DNA of 64,000 nucleotides from Amycolatopsis cihanbeyliensis (GTDB taxonomy: Bacteria; Actinomycetota; Actinomycetes; Mycobacteriales; Pseudonocardiaceae), in NCBI RefSeq assembly GCF_006715045.1, contig NZ_VFML01000001.1:1456501-1520500 (forward strand). Direction: 5' to 3'. Each line of letters starts with the position of its first letter. Position 1 is the stretch's first letter. Made by a program: the position numbers and the translations under genes. Shown piece after piece: positions 18,075 to 26,298 of this stretch. The notes below the pieces were generated by a model that searched no databases, was not told where the DNA came from, and was given only the letters and a program-made list of their open reading frames with translations.

Positions 18075-19090
18075 TAGGTGGGTGTCCAGGGAAGGTAGGT
18101 ATCGCTGTCGCCTCGTAGGTGGCGGGCGAGAAGACGGGCTTGAACGAGCGGGAGAAGTCCAGCAGGGATCTTCCGATCCAAGCCTGCGTGCGGCCAGGCA
18201 CGTTCACGTGCTTGAGACCATTGTTCGAGGAAGAACTTTCTGCCGTCGTCGGTGAGTTGGACGGCACCACCAGGAAGGGTTTCGGTGTGCTGTGGGGTTA
18301 GTTGTTTGCGGTTAATCAGGGTGAGTACGAGTCGGTCGACAAGCAGAGGACGTAGTTCTTCCATCAGGTCGAGCGCGAGGGCGGGTTTGCCGGGGCGGAT
18401 GCCATGGAGGTATCCGAGGTAAGGGTCTAGTCCGACGTGTTCGAGAGCTCCGTGCACAGCGGCGCGGAGCATGCCGTATCCGAACGAGAGGAGACAGTTG
18501 GTGGCGTCCGTGGGTGGTCGGCGGCTGCGTCCGGTTGCGACCCCTGGAGCAAGAAGGTTCAGGCCTTGGAAGTAGTCACGTGCGGCGCGTCCTTCGATGC
18601 CGAGTATTTCGGGGAGGTGGCTGGCGTTGTCGAGTTCTGTCAAGGCGTATGCGTGGCGTTGAGCGAGGTCGCGAAGTTGGGTTTGCCGATTGCCGGTTGT
18701 GTCACGGGCTGTTCGTAGGAGGAGTTGGCGATAGTTGTGCAGTTTGCCTGCGACGCACGCCCGGGCGATGTCGCGGCGGCGCGTGGGGTCGTCGTGTGCG
18801 CGGAACTGCGCGAGGCGTAGCAGGGGGTTTCCGTTGAGAGGGCCAATTGTTTTGGCAAGGAATCTGCCGTTACGGGTGACCCAGGTGACCGTACGTCCGT
18901 CGGCGGCGCATCGGTGGAGGAGGTCGTCGGAGAGGGCGACCCCGTTCCAGGCCACGATATGGTCGATCCGGATCAGGGGGATGAGGTTGCGGCCGGACCG
19001 TTCGGGGTGGGCGATGCGGAGGGCGTCGCCGTCGAGGTGGAGGCTGGTTCCGGGTGTGGTGGCGAACAGCGTGCGCAGGAGTTCGGTCAT
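18074..19090 (-). CDS. cas1: CRISPR-associated integrase Cas1 (type I-C)
   Basis: The 338-residue protein has the N-terminal beta domain (LLRTLFATTPGTSLHLDGDA) and the catalytic helical domain with NCLLSFGYGMLRAAVHGALE, HVGLDPYLGYLHGIRPGKPALALDLMEELRP and FLEQWSQARE, which carry the conserved Glu, His and Asp metal ligands of Cas1. It integrates prespacers with Cas2, helped by Cas4. I chose ATG 19090 because it overlaps the cas4 stop (TGATG) and begins at the family N-terminus; the frame stays open upstream only because of cas4 in another frame. Confidence 0.95.
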   Translation of the reverse strand: MTELLRTLFATTPGTSLHLDGDALRIAHPERSGRNLIPLIRIDHIVAWNGVALSDDLLHRCAADGRTVTWVTRNGRFLAKTIGPLNGNPLLRLAQFRAHDDPTRRRDIARACVAGKLHNYRQLLLRTARDTTGNRQTQLRDLAQRHAYALTELDNASHLPEILGIEGRAARDYFQGLNLLAPGVATGRSRRPPTDATNCLLSFGYGMLRAAVHGALEHVGLDPYLGYLHGIRPGKPALALDLMEELRPLLVDRLVLTLINRKQLTPQHTETLPGGAVQLTDDGRKFFLEQWSQARERAWPHAGLDRKIPAGLLPLVQARLLARHLRGDSDTYLPWTPT

Positions 19091-19734
19091 CACCAGTCCC
19101 CGGGTTCTCGTGGCGTGCACAGGCGGGCTCGGGTAGCGCTGGGGGCGTCGGGTAGGCACCCAGGGCTCAGGGAGCAGCGGCGGCAGCGGGCATCGTGGAC
19201 GGGTGGCGGCAGCGTGTGCTGGTCCAGAAGGGTGCGGATGGCGTGGGTGGTGGCGAGTACTTCCCTGCGGAGAGTCTCGTCGACGAGAACGTTGTGTCTG
19301 TGGCGATCGCGGCCGGAGAACACAATTCCGGCGGGGATCGGCACCCCGAACATTTCGCGCAGGCACAGCACTTGGGCGGCGACTTGCAGGTCTGCGGGGC
19401 CTCCGGGACGGTAACTGCCGGACTTGTGTTCGACCGGTATGGGATGTCCCGCGTCGGTATCGAGGTGCACGGCGTCGCAGATGCCGTGCAGTCCGAGCAC
19501 GTTGCTCCAGACGGGTAGGGAATGCCAGACCCGCTGGCCAAGCCGGTCGTGGGAGGATCCCGCGCGGTCGACGGTGGCGTGTGCGAGGTCGCCCCGGACG
19601 GTGTCGGTGTTGGACTCGAAGTAGGACTCGAGTCCGATCAGGGCGGCTTGCCGCGGGCAGTAGGCGTAGTGTTCGAGGAGGGACAGCGGGATGCTGCGTA
19701 CCTCGTCCGCAGGTGGGTTACTGCCGGGGTCCAT
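19090..19734 (-). CDS. cas4: CRISPR-associated nuclease Cas4
   Basis: The 214-residue protein is a RecB-family Cas4 of the I-C type. It has LLEHYAYCPRQAALI (first cluster Cys), the PD-(D/E)XK core with the Asp in ICDAVHLDTD and VEHKSG, a QVAAQVLCLREMFG helix, and the C-terminal cysteines in RCRRCSLSPGC that complete a 4Fe-4S cluster. Cas4 trims prespacers and selects PAM orientation during adaptation. It lies 9 bp after cas7 and overlaps cas1 by one base. Confidence 0.95.
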   Translation of the reverse strand: MDPGSNPPADEVRSIPLSLLEHYAYCPRQAALIGLESYFESNTDTVRGDLAHATVDRAGSSHDRLGQRVWHSLPVWSNVLGLHGICDAVHLDTDAGHPIPVEHKSGSYRPGGPADLQVAAQVLCLREMFGVPIPAGIVFSGRDRHRHNVLVDETLRREVLATTHAIRTLLDQHTLPPPVHDARCRRCSLSPGCLPDAPSATRARLCTPREPGDW

Positions 19735-19743
19735 GATGGGTTC

Positions 19744-20631
19744 CTAGCCGATGAGTTTGGTCAAGGTGATCCCTGGGGGTAGTCCGTCGTCGTCGAGTGA
19801 CACGACATAGTCGTGGAAGGAACGTGGCGGGGTGTCGGGGTCGGTGCGGGTGATGGTGAGTCGTTCGGTGAGGCGGTGGGCAGGAGCAGCGCCGAACGCG
19901 TCGGGGTGGCTGAACACGTACAGCCCGCGCGGGGTGAGTCGTCCGCGGGTGGCGGAGCGGTCATGGTCGAACATCATGTCCAGCGTGCGGTAGAGCAGTT
20001 CCAGGTCTCGGGAGTCCACGCCGGTCTGTTTCCCCCGGGTGGCCGAGTAGTACAGCTCTGCTTTGTATAAGCCGTAGGGGACGGTCCATTTGCCGCCCAT
20101 CTCGGTGGTTTCGCCCTTGTCGATGTCTTCTTGGCGGGTTTGGGTGACGCGGGTGATGGCGTGGTCCATCGGGAAGACGGGGTCGTTGCTGCGGGCCATG
20201 GTGATCTGTAGGGGGCCGCGGATCTGGCCGAGGGCGTGAGTTTTGCCGACCGAGAGCACCGCACCGAACAGGCGGATGTCGACATAGCGGTCGCACAGCC
20301 AGGCCCGGGCCTGGGCGGCCTCGTCGGGGGTGACCTTGGTCTTCTTGTCCAGGCTGAGCCCGGTGGCGGTGTAGGCGGCCTCGAGTCGGGGGTTCAAGGC
20401 GTGGCCAGCTTCGACGAAAATCCCGTACCGGAGATCGTCGGCTGCGGCGAGTGCGAGGGTGTCCCGGATCTTGCGTTTGAGCGCGACGTCGGTGATCAGC
20501 CCTTGCCCCGACTCGTCGTCGGTGCGGGGCCGGTTACCGGCGTCGGGATCGCCGTTGGGGTTGCCGTCGGTGACGTCAAACAGGAACACCACGTCGTGGC
20601 GCACGGTGGGATCCACGTGGGGCACGGTCAT
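19744..20631 (-). CDS. cas7: Type I-C Cascade backbone protein Cas7 (Csd2)
   Basis: The 295-residue protein starts HDVVFLFDVTDGNPNGDPDAGNRPR, the hallmark N-terminus of Csd2/Cas7c, followed by ALKRKIRDTLAL, MARSNDPVFPMDHAITR and YGLYKAELYYSATRG. Several copies polymerise along the crRNA to form the I-C Cascade backbone. Its ATG overlaps the cas8c stop (ATGA). The length is normal and the gene looks intact. Confidence 0.96.
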   Translation of the reverse strand: MTVPHVDPTVRHDVVFLFDVTDGNPNGDPDAGNRPRTDDESGQGLITDVALKRKIRDTLALAAADDLRYGIFVEAGHALNPRLEAAYTATGLSLDKKTKVTPDEAAQARAWLCDRYVDIRLFGAVLSVGKTHALGQIRGPLQITMARSNDPVFPMDHAITRVTQTRQEDIDKGETTEMGGKWTVPYGLYKAELYYSATRGKQTGVDSRDLELLYRTLDMMFDHDRSATRGRLTPRGLYVFSHPDAFGAAPAHRLTERLTITRTDPDTPPRSFHDYVVSLDDDGLPPGITLTKLIG

Positions 20632-22373
20632 GCGGGCAACTCCTCGGGTTCGGTAGTGGTGCGGCGGAGGGTGGCGAAACGGTGGGCGCGTTGGTGGTGG
20701 TAGCCGAGCAGGAACTGTGCTTGCTGGGCCACGGTCGTGTAGCCGGGCAGGCCAGCCGGGGCTGCGAGTAGTTCGAACAGCTCGTCGAGCGTTTTCTCGT
20801 GGTTGACTGCGGCTCCACGCTTGCTGCGGCGGAGTTTCCGCAGCCAGGCGTTGGCGTCTTTGCGGCCGGTGACCAGGGCGGCGCGGGGGTTGGTGATGGC
20901 GCCGGCGAAGTACCGGTCACCGTAGGTGCTGTTGAGCGCACCTCCGGTGGCGTCGTACTGGAGGGCCTCGAGCGCGGCGAAGGTGCGCCCGGCAACGTAG
21001 GAGGGATCGGTGTTGGTGGGGTCCAGTCCGGGCATCGGGGTCTCCGTGGTGAGGGGGGAGCGTAGAAGGGCCAACCGGATCAGCCCGGCGCGTGCGGTGT
21101 CGAGCCGGCCATCGGTGCGTACGCGGTGTAGGAGGTGCGCCAACACCGATGGTGGCAGGGCAGTCCGGCGCAGGGCCGAGCGCAGCAAGTCCCGTTGAAT
21201 TCCGTCCGGCCGGGCTGCTCCCGGCGAGCCCAGGCGGGCATACCGCCGGTCACGACGCAGCCAACGGCCGGTGACCCGCACCAGCTGTTCCAGCGATGCG
21301 TGGGGCCGCTCCTGCGGGTATAAGGGGGCGATTTCGAGCTCGTGGAACCACGTCGTGATGTTTTGCTCGAGCTGGGTTAGGGGCATCTCCAGCCAGTCCC
21401 GCACCATCACGCGAGAGATGTTGCCGCCGACGGTCAACGCGCAGAACGTCGCAGCATCCGCCGGGCGGAACGTGCCGGTGTGTACCGAGCCCAGCAGATC
21501 GTGCACCTGGTCGGGGTCGGGATCGAACAGCAGCGTCACCGGGTCGATCGTGACCGGCGCGGTGGTCCACCAGGCCAGCCGGCTGTCCTGCCCGCCATAG
21601 GATGCGGTCTGGGGTGAGTCCAGCAGGTTCACCAACCCGGCCGAGATGGCCTCCCCGCAGGTCAGACACATCGGGGAGCAGGTCAGCTGGGTGGTCAGGT
21701 CGTATCCGAACACCCGCTCGTTCACGCTCACCAGGGCCGCGTCGTTGCTGGCGCCGGGCACCAGACGGGCTGGCACCTTGCCCGGCACAGTATCCAGCAG
21801 CGGGCCAGTCGTACCGCACACCAAGCACAGGCCGCTGCCAGCGCCTTTGCGGCGGGCGACCTCGCCGGTCCAGAACGGCACCACCGAGGGGGCTTGATAC
21901 GCGGGTTCGTTCGCCACCGTGATCAGCACACCTTGTTTCGCGGTGAACTCCGTCGGCTGCCGCAGTTGGTGGAGGGCGCCGGATCGGTAGCAGGCGGCGA
22001 CCGCCTGCGCGACCGGGTCGTGCCGGCCCTCGGGGCTGTTGGCCCATCGCTCCATCAACTCGGCGAACGCGGCATGACATTGGGCCACCCGCGCTGGCTT
22101 GCTGTCCCGATCGGACCAGCCCAGCACGTACTGCACGTCATCAGCGGCCAGGTTCGGGGCAACACCCACAGTGCGTACCACGGCGGGCACACGATGGACC
22201 GCGCCACGGGGCGTACCCGTGGTATCCGGAAACACCAGGGATTCCACGCTGTCGCCACACGGCTGGCCCTGCTCGTCCAGGCGCAGTTCCCAGTGAAACT
22301 GCCGATCGCGATGAAACGGTACCGCCGTAGCGTCCCGGCCCGCGTAGGCAGCCAAGCGTTGCAGCAGCATCAT
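20628..22373 (-). CDS. cas8c: Type I-C Cascade large subunit Cas8c (Csd1)
   Basis: The 581-residue protein is Csd1/Cas8c, the PAM-sensing large subunit, which also yields the small subunit Cas11c by internal translation in characterised I-C systems. Visible features are the N-terminal LLQRLAAYAGRD, WSDRDSKPARVAQCHAAF, and a Cys-rich segment with CLVCGTTGP and CSPMCLTCGEAISAGLVN. The C-terminal helical part begins near TNTDPSYVAGRTFAALEALQ. An internal Cas11c start is expected in the C-terminal third, but I did not locate a clear one. It overlaps cas5 and cas7 by four bases on each side. Confidence 0.95.
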   Translation of the reverse strand: MMLLQRLAAYAGRDATAVPFHRDRQFHWELRLDEQGQPCGDSVESLVFPDTTGTPRGAVHRVPAVVRTVGVAPNLAADDVQYVLGWSDRDSKPARVAQCHAAFAELMERWANSPEGRHDPVAQAVAACYRSGALHQLRQPTEFTAKQGVLITVANEPAYQAPSVVPFWTGEVARRKGAGSGLCLVCGTTGPLLDTVPGKVPARLVPGASNDAALVSVNERVFGYDLTTQLTCSPMCLTCGEAISAGLVNLLDSPQTASYGGQDSRLAWWTTAPVTIDPVTLLFDPDPDQVHDLLGSVHTGTFRPADAATFCALTVGGNISRVMVRDWLEMPLTQLEQNITTWFHELEIAPLYPQERPHASLEQLVRVTGRWLRRDRRYARLGSPGAARPDGIQRDLLRSALRRTALPPSVLAHLLHRVRTDGRLDTARAGLIRLALLRSPLTTETPMPGLDPTNTDPSYVAGRTFAALEALQYDATGGALNSTYGDRYFAGAITNPRAALVTGRKDANAWLRKLRRSKRGAAVNHEKTLDELFELLAAPAGLPGYTTVAQQAQFLLGYHHQRAHRFATLRRTTTEPEELPA

Positions 22374-23035
22374 GCCACTCCGCTGGAGGGAATGCCCTGT
22401 GCTGGCACGTGCAACACCCCGTTGTCCAGGCGCGCGGTGAACCAGGAAAACGACGGCGGCGTGGTCGAATGATCCACCGAGTGCAGCATGATGCCCAGAT
22501 CCTCACTGTGCTGCCAGGGTGGCCTCGTGTCCGGCTCGCCAAAGAACGCGGTGCATTCACGTGTACCGAGATACGGCTGGGAGAAACAACTTCCCCGCTT
22601 CACCCGCCGGCGAAACTGGTCCCGGTAGGCAGCCGCGGACGCAGTCGCGTGCTCGCGCAGCTGCACATGGGCGTGGATGCGGTACTCCACGTCCCGCAGG
22701 CACACCGCGTGGCGCTGCACTCTGTTAGCCACCGTGTCCACTCGGCGACGCCCGGATGCGGCCTCCGCCAGTGACGCAAGATCAGTGGTTTCGTTGCGCC
22801 GCATAGTGAACTGCCGGATCTCCTTCAGCACCTCGATGGCGACCACCCGCCAGGTGAACTCCGGCTTCCAAAAGATCGCCTCCAGCACACCCGCCGCTGC
22901 CGACGGCGTCATGACCGGATAAGACACCCGCTCCACCTTCAACTCCGGCCGGGTGAATAACGCCGCCTCGCCCCACACCTGCACCACCACCGGCGGGGTA
23001 CTCGACCGCGCCCGCGGCAGGTCGCTACTCACCAC
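22370..23035 (-). CDS. cas5: Type I-C crRNA-processing subunit Cas5
   Basis: The 221-residue protein is Cas5c/Cas5d. It has VVVQVWGEAALFTRPELKVERVSYPVMTPSAAAGVLEAIFWKPEF, typical of I-C Cas5, and RHAVCLRDVEYRIHAHV. In type I-C, Cas5 replaces Cas6: it cuts the repeat RNA at the base of its hairpin and stays on the crRNA 5' handle. The handle made here would derive from GAGGATCGCAAC. The GTG start at 23035 overlaps the end of cas3. The solitary mini-repeat ahead of cas3 makes this enzyme a candidate for cutting its own operon mRNA. Confidence 0.94.
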   Translation of the reverse strand: MVSSDLPRARSSTPPVVVQVWGEAALFTRPELKVERVSYPVMTPSAAAGVLEAIFWKPEFTWRVVAIEVLKEIRQFTMRRNETTDLASLAEAASGRRRVDTVANRVQRHAVCLRDVEYRIHAHVQLREHATASAAAYRDQFRRRVKRGSCFSQPYLGTRECTAFFGEPDTRPPWQHSEDLGIMLHSVDHSTTPPSFSWFTARLDNGVLHVPAQGIPSSGVA

Positions 23036-25224
23036 ACCGTCTCCTTCCCGATCTCCCCCTCATCGACGCCGACCTGCAGGTCGTAGTCACCACACCACTC
23101 CCACAGATCCTCGCGACCCGCCACGACCGGGCGGCACAACGCCCGGACGGCGGGATCGGCGGCCACCGCCCGAGGGATGGACACGGTGTAGCCGCGTAAC
23201 TTGCGAAGGGCATCGCCCACCGGGCCCTCGGGGTTACGCACCTGCTCCAGCAGCCCCTCAACCTTCACCCGATCGGTGTAGCCGGCCACCACCACCGCCA
23301 CGGCATCTTCATCGATCATCCGAAACGCCAACCGCCGGTCACGCGCCACACCCGCCCCCGGATCGACCAGGGGTCCATCGGCCACGGCAGGAAAGTCCAG
23401 CCGCGCCCGGTTCTCCTGGATGGCCACACCCCGACCGGCCCGATCCACGTTCAACCCTCGATACAGACTGCGGTAATAGGCTGCCAACGCGTCCGGGTCA
23501 TCCGGCTGCGCTCGGCCAGGGCCGAAGAACCCGAGCGTCTTGGCCACCCCCGCCCGGTAGAACATCGGCACCGGCGCGTCGACCGCATCGAACACCACCA
23601 CCCGCCCCGGCTCCGGGCGCAGGCCCTCCCGGTTGGCCCGCCCCGCAGCCTGCTGCAGCGACTCCGCCGGCGCCAACGCGCGAAACACCACCGGGAAATC
23701 CACATCCACGCCAGCCTCGATCAACTGCGTCGACACCACCCACACCGACTCCCCCGCTCCCAGCAGTTGCTGCACCTGCGCCAACACCGCCTGACGATGC
23801 CGCGGACACATCCGCGTCGACAAATGAAACACCCACCGGCCCGGACTGTGCATCGCCACCGCCCGATACAACCGGCGGGCGTGCCCTACCGTGTTCACCA
23901 CCACCAGCGCCTGACGCTCGGCGGCGACATCCTGCGCCACCTCTTCCAACGTCGGCCGGGGATCCTCCACCCGCCACTCGTACTCAACCCGCCGCAACCG
24001 TCGAAACAACTCCACCGGCTCATCCACCAACTCCTGAACCGGCAACGACTGCCACACCGCCAACGACTCAAACGACGGCTGGGTCGCCGACGCCAACAAC
24101 ACCGTCGTCCGAAAATGCTCCGATAAGATCCGCAGCACATCCAGAATCGGAACCAATAGCGACACCGGTAACGCCTGCACCTCATCCAGCACCACCACCG
24201 CGTTGGCCAATCGATGCAGCTTCCGAGACCGGGCCGGCATCCGCCCGAACAACGAATCAAACAACTGCACGGTGGTCGTCACCACGAACGGCGCATCCCA
24301 GTTCTCTGCTGCCAGCCGCATCCGCCGCTGATCGATCTCGGTATTGGAATGATGCTCCAACACCACGTCTTCACCCAGCAGCTTCCGGTACACCTCGGCG
24401 TTCTGCTCCGTAATCGTCGTGAACGGCACCGCCACAATCACCCGAGCCAGACCGTGCTCCGCGGCGTGACGCAGCGCGAAGCCACCCGCCGTCAACGTCT
24501 TGCCCGACCCCGTAGGAGCCGGAAGCCGATACACCCCCGGCCGCAGACCCGCACGAGCCACCACCGACTCATACAACCCAGCCCGCACCTCATCAATCGG
24601 CGACCACGACCGCTCCTCTAGCAACTCCGACCGACACCGCTCGAAACGTCGCACGAGCCCATCCATATCCGCCGCAGATCTCACCCGCGGTCCATCAAGA
24701 TCGTCAAAATGCGCCGCCGTATCCAAATGATCAGCATCCACCAGCGCCGAGAAAACCATCCGAACACCCACCTCCAACACACGCGCATCACCCACCCAGG
24801 CGTCCGGCAGCAACACCTCCCCATCCATCAACCCCCGCGCCTCCGGCACTTCGCCAAAGAACCGCTCCAGCGATTCAAGATCACCCGGACCACGCATCCA
24901 CTGGCGCAACTCACCCAACCCAGGCAAACCCCCGTGATGCCCCAACACCCCCAACGCCGCCGCACCCGCCCGCTTCACCACCAATGCCGCACCCAACTCC
25001 TTATGCGGAACCGCCACCCGCCGCCCCGAATCCGCAACCCGTTCCAAACCCTCCTGCCAGGCGCAACTCGCCTTCCCAGCGTCATGCACCAACCCCAACG
25101 CCCCCGCCAACGCACCGGCCCCGAACGAGTCGGCAAACCCCCGCGCCAGCGACGCCGTAGACCGAACATGATCAGCCAGCAAATGCCAACGCCCCGCCCA
25201 CCTACTCGCACTATGCGCCCACAT
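23029..25224 (-). CDS. cas3: CRISPR-associated helicase-nuclease Cas3
   Basis: The 731-residue protein has an N-terminal HD nuclease domain (HLLADHVRSTASLA, LGLVHDAGKASCAWQEG, HKELGAAL, LGHHGGLPG) and an SF2 helicase domain with APTGSGKTLTAGGFAL, the DEVQ box in VVLDEVQALPVSLL, LLASATQPSF, and QAAGRANREG for motif VI. Cas3 is recruited by Cascade to unwind and degrade target DNA. The frame stays open to 25377, but that extension would translate a perfect hairpin. ATG 25224, preceded by GAAGG at a good distance and starting MWAHSASRWAGRWH, is the likely start. Confidence 0.95.
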   Translation of the reverse strand: MWAHSASRWAGRWHLLADHVRSTASLARGFADSFGAGALAGALGLVHDAGKASCAWQEGLERVADSGRRVAVPHKELGAALVVKRAGAAALGVLGHHGGLPGLGELRQWMRGPGDLESLERFFGEVPEARGLMDGEVLLPDAWVGDARVLEVGVRMVFSALVDADHLDTAAHFDDLDGPRVRSAADMDGLVRRFERCRSELLEERSWSPIDEVRAGLYESVVARAGLRPGVYRLPAPTGSGKTLTAGGFALRHAAEHGLARVIVAVPFTTITEQNAEVYRKLLGEDVVLEHHSNTEIDQRRMRLAAENWDAPFVVTTTVQLFDSLFGRMPARSRKLHRLANAVVVLDEVQALPVSLLVPILDVLRILSEHFRTTVLLASATQPSFESLAVWQSLPVQELVDEPVELFRRLRRVEYEWRVEDPRPTLEEVAQDVAAERQALVVVNTVGHARRLYRAVAMHSPGRWVFHLSTRMCPRHRQAVLAQVQQLLGAGESVWVVSTQLIEAGVDVDFPVVFRALAPAESLQQAAGRANREGLRPEPGRVVVFDAVDAPVPMFYRAGVAKTLGFFGPGRAQPDDPDALAAYYRSLYRGLNVDRAGRGVAIQENRARLDFPAVADGPLVDPGAGVARDRRLAFRMIDEDAVAVVVAGYTDRVKVEGLLEQVRNPEGPVGDALRKLRGYTVSIPRAVAADPAVRALCRPVVAGREDLWEWCGDYDLQVGVDEGEIGKETVW

Positions 25225-25326
25225 ACAGCCAACCTTCGTCTCGTCGTCAGACCGCGCGACAGTATCCCCGGCCACCGACAAGCCGGTTCGTGACCTGCCA
25301 CCACAAGCTTTCTCCGGCGAGCCCGA

Positions 25327-25372
25327 CAAACGGGTCGAGCCTCCGGTGGACACCGGAGGCTCGACCCGTTTG
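25327..25372. repeat. 22-bp perfect inverted repeat upstream of cas3
   Basis: Arms 25327-25348 and 25351-25372 are perfectly complementary (core AAACGGGTCGAGCCTCCGGTG), separated by only GA. On the minus strand the structure lies 23 nt downstream of the solitary mini-repeat and about 100 bp upstream of the cas3 start. There is no T-tract on either side, so it is not a textbook terminator. It could be an RNA hairpin in the cas leader, a 3' end for a small RNA, or an operator. Confidence 0.8.
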
Positions 25373-25395
25373 CGCACCTAGCCGTATCGCGCACA

Positions 25396-25426
25396 GTTGC
25401 GATCCTCAGCCTGAAAGGGCTGCTGC
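25396..25426 (-). repeat. Solitary 31-nt CRISPR-like mini-repeat
   Basis: On the minus strand it reads GCAGC, AGCC, CTTTCA, GGCT, GAGGATCGCAAC. The 5-nt start and the 12-nt handle are identical to those of the array repeats, the loop is again 6 nt, and the stem is a perfect 4 bp rather than 7 bp with different pairs. Orientation is that of the arrays and of the cas operon. No second repeat is found nearby, so this is not a short array. A sequence that decayed at random would not be expected to keep both flanks and a paired stem. Confidence 0.8.
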
Positions 25427-25560
25427 CAGCAGACTACCAGCTCTGATTCTGTGCTCGGTAAGGTTACGTGCTTGTCGTGTGCTAGCCTCCGCAGTCAGCC
25501 GGGAGCGCGGATACCCGTCTGCACCATGCGCCGCTCTCACCAAGATCAACAGGAGTCTTG

Positions 25561-25662
25561 ATGCCTCAGCGCGACGCGGCACGGGCGGCGGACGCGACCA
25601 ACGAACTGCTGGGGACAATGGTCACGGCCCTGCACCCCTCCGACCCCGCGGAACTCCGGTGA
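25561..25662 (+). CDS. 33-residue ORF between cas3 and array 2
   Basis: An ATG preceded by AGGAG at 6 nt spacing opens a 33-codon frame, MPQRDAARAADATNELLGTM and then VTALHPSDPAELR. Its TGA overlaps the GTG of the next gene. It is short and has no recognised family, but the good ribosome-binding site and the coupled downstream start support translation. It is divergent to the cas operon, 134 bp from the mini-repeat. It could be a small protein or a leader peptide for the membrane protein that follows. Confidence 0.45.
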   Translation: MPQRDAARAADATNELLGTMVTALHPSDPAELR

Positions 25663-25937
25663 CCACGCGAACGGGCAGGCCGTCGGGCGATCCGCGCACC
25701 GTGATCGGCCTCATCTACCGCATCATCGACGAGCCTCGGAGAGCGGCATGCACCATCGCGATCCTCGTCCTGCCGCTCGGGGTAGTGTCCCAGGTGCTCG
25801 GGAGTGGCTCGGTGTTCGGCGTGCCAGTTGCGTGGATCGGCGGCGCGTGTAGTGCTTTGGGCACCGCGGTGCTGGCCTGGCTTCGCCGACGAGCCCGGAA
25901 ACGTGCGGAAACGGCCCCCGATGACGACCAGCGGTGA
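25659..25937 (+). CDS. Small membrane protein, coupled to the 33-aa ORF
   Basis: The 92-residue protein has a basic N-terminus, two hydrophobic helices (CTIAILVLPLGVVSQVLG and FGVPVAWIGGACSALGTAVL) and a strongly basic tail (RRRARKRAE). The GTG start overlaps the TGA of the preceding 33-aa ORF (GTGA), so it is translationally coupled. Two membrane segments and small size fit a holin-like or toxin-like membrane protein but also many unknown actinomycete proteins. Its place between cas3 and array 2, beside the mini-repeat, is the reason to look at it. No function is assigned. Confidence 0.5.
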   Translation: MTTRTGRPSGDPRTVIGLIYRIIDEPRRAACTIAILVLPLGVVSQVLGSGSVFGVPVAWIGGACSALGTAVLAWLRRRARKRAETAPDDDQR

Positions 25938-26298
25938 AGCGGCCACAGACCCAATCCGTTCACCCGTCGTCCTTCGGGCACGCCACATCAGCCTGGCAGG
26001 GCTACACCCACTGTCGAGACGGGCCACTCGAGCCGCGGGGCCTTCGGTACCCCTCCAGAACGAGGAGGAACGAAAACCTCTGACCTGCGCACACACACTC
26101 AACGTTTCTGATCAACCCAGATGCCGACCTGCCTTGACACCTGTCGACGCTCACGCAATTCCCGGCGCCTGTGCACATATTATTCCGCAGGTGGTGGGTC
26201 CGTGTGGTGATATTCCGCCCTGTGGCCTCCTTCAGTGCCCGCCGGGAACGCGGGGGCGTTACCCCGTACATGTTTCACGACATGGATGATCTGGCTAG
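25938..26298. other. Non-coding stretch between the small ORFs and array 2
   Basis: No convincing gene is seen; frames here are short and shadowed. It contains moderately AT-rich sequence near 26160-26180 (CACATATTATTCC). It is the leader-distal side of array 2, so no array promoter is expected. Confidence 0.4.

Noticed and set aside
22953..24413. 486-residue Pro/Thr-rich plus-strand ORF
   Set aside because: It is antisense to cas3; the composition is typical of a shadow and there is no RBS.
25327..25372. Classical rho-independent terminator for a gene ending near cas3
   Set aside because: No T-tract follows on either strand and no gene ends there. Its place in the cas leader suggests another role, so it is listed as an inverted repeat.
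25225..25377. N-terminal extension of Cas3 by 51 residues
   Set aside because: It would translate the perfect 22-bp hairpin, lacks an RBS, and does not resemble Cas3. ATG 25224 has GAAGG upstream and the family N-terminus.
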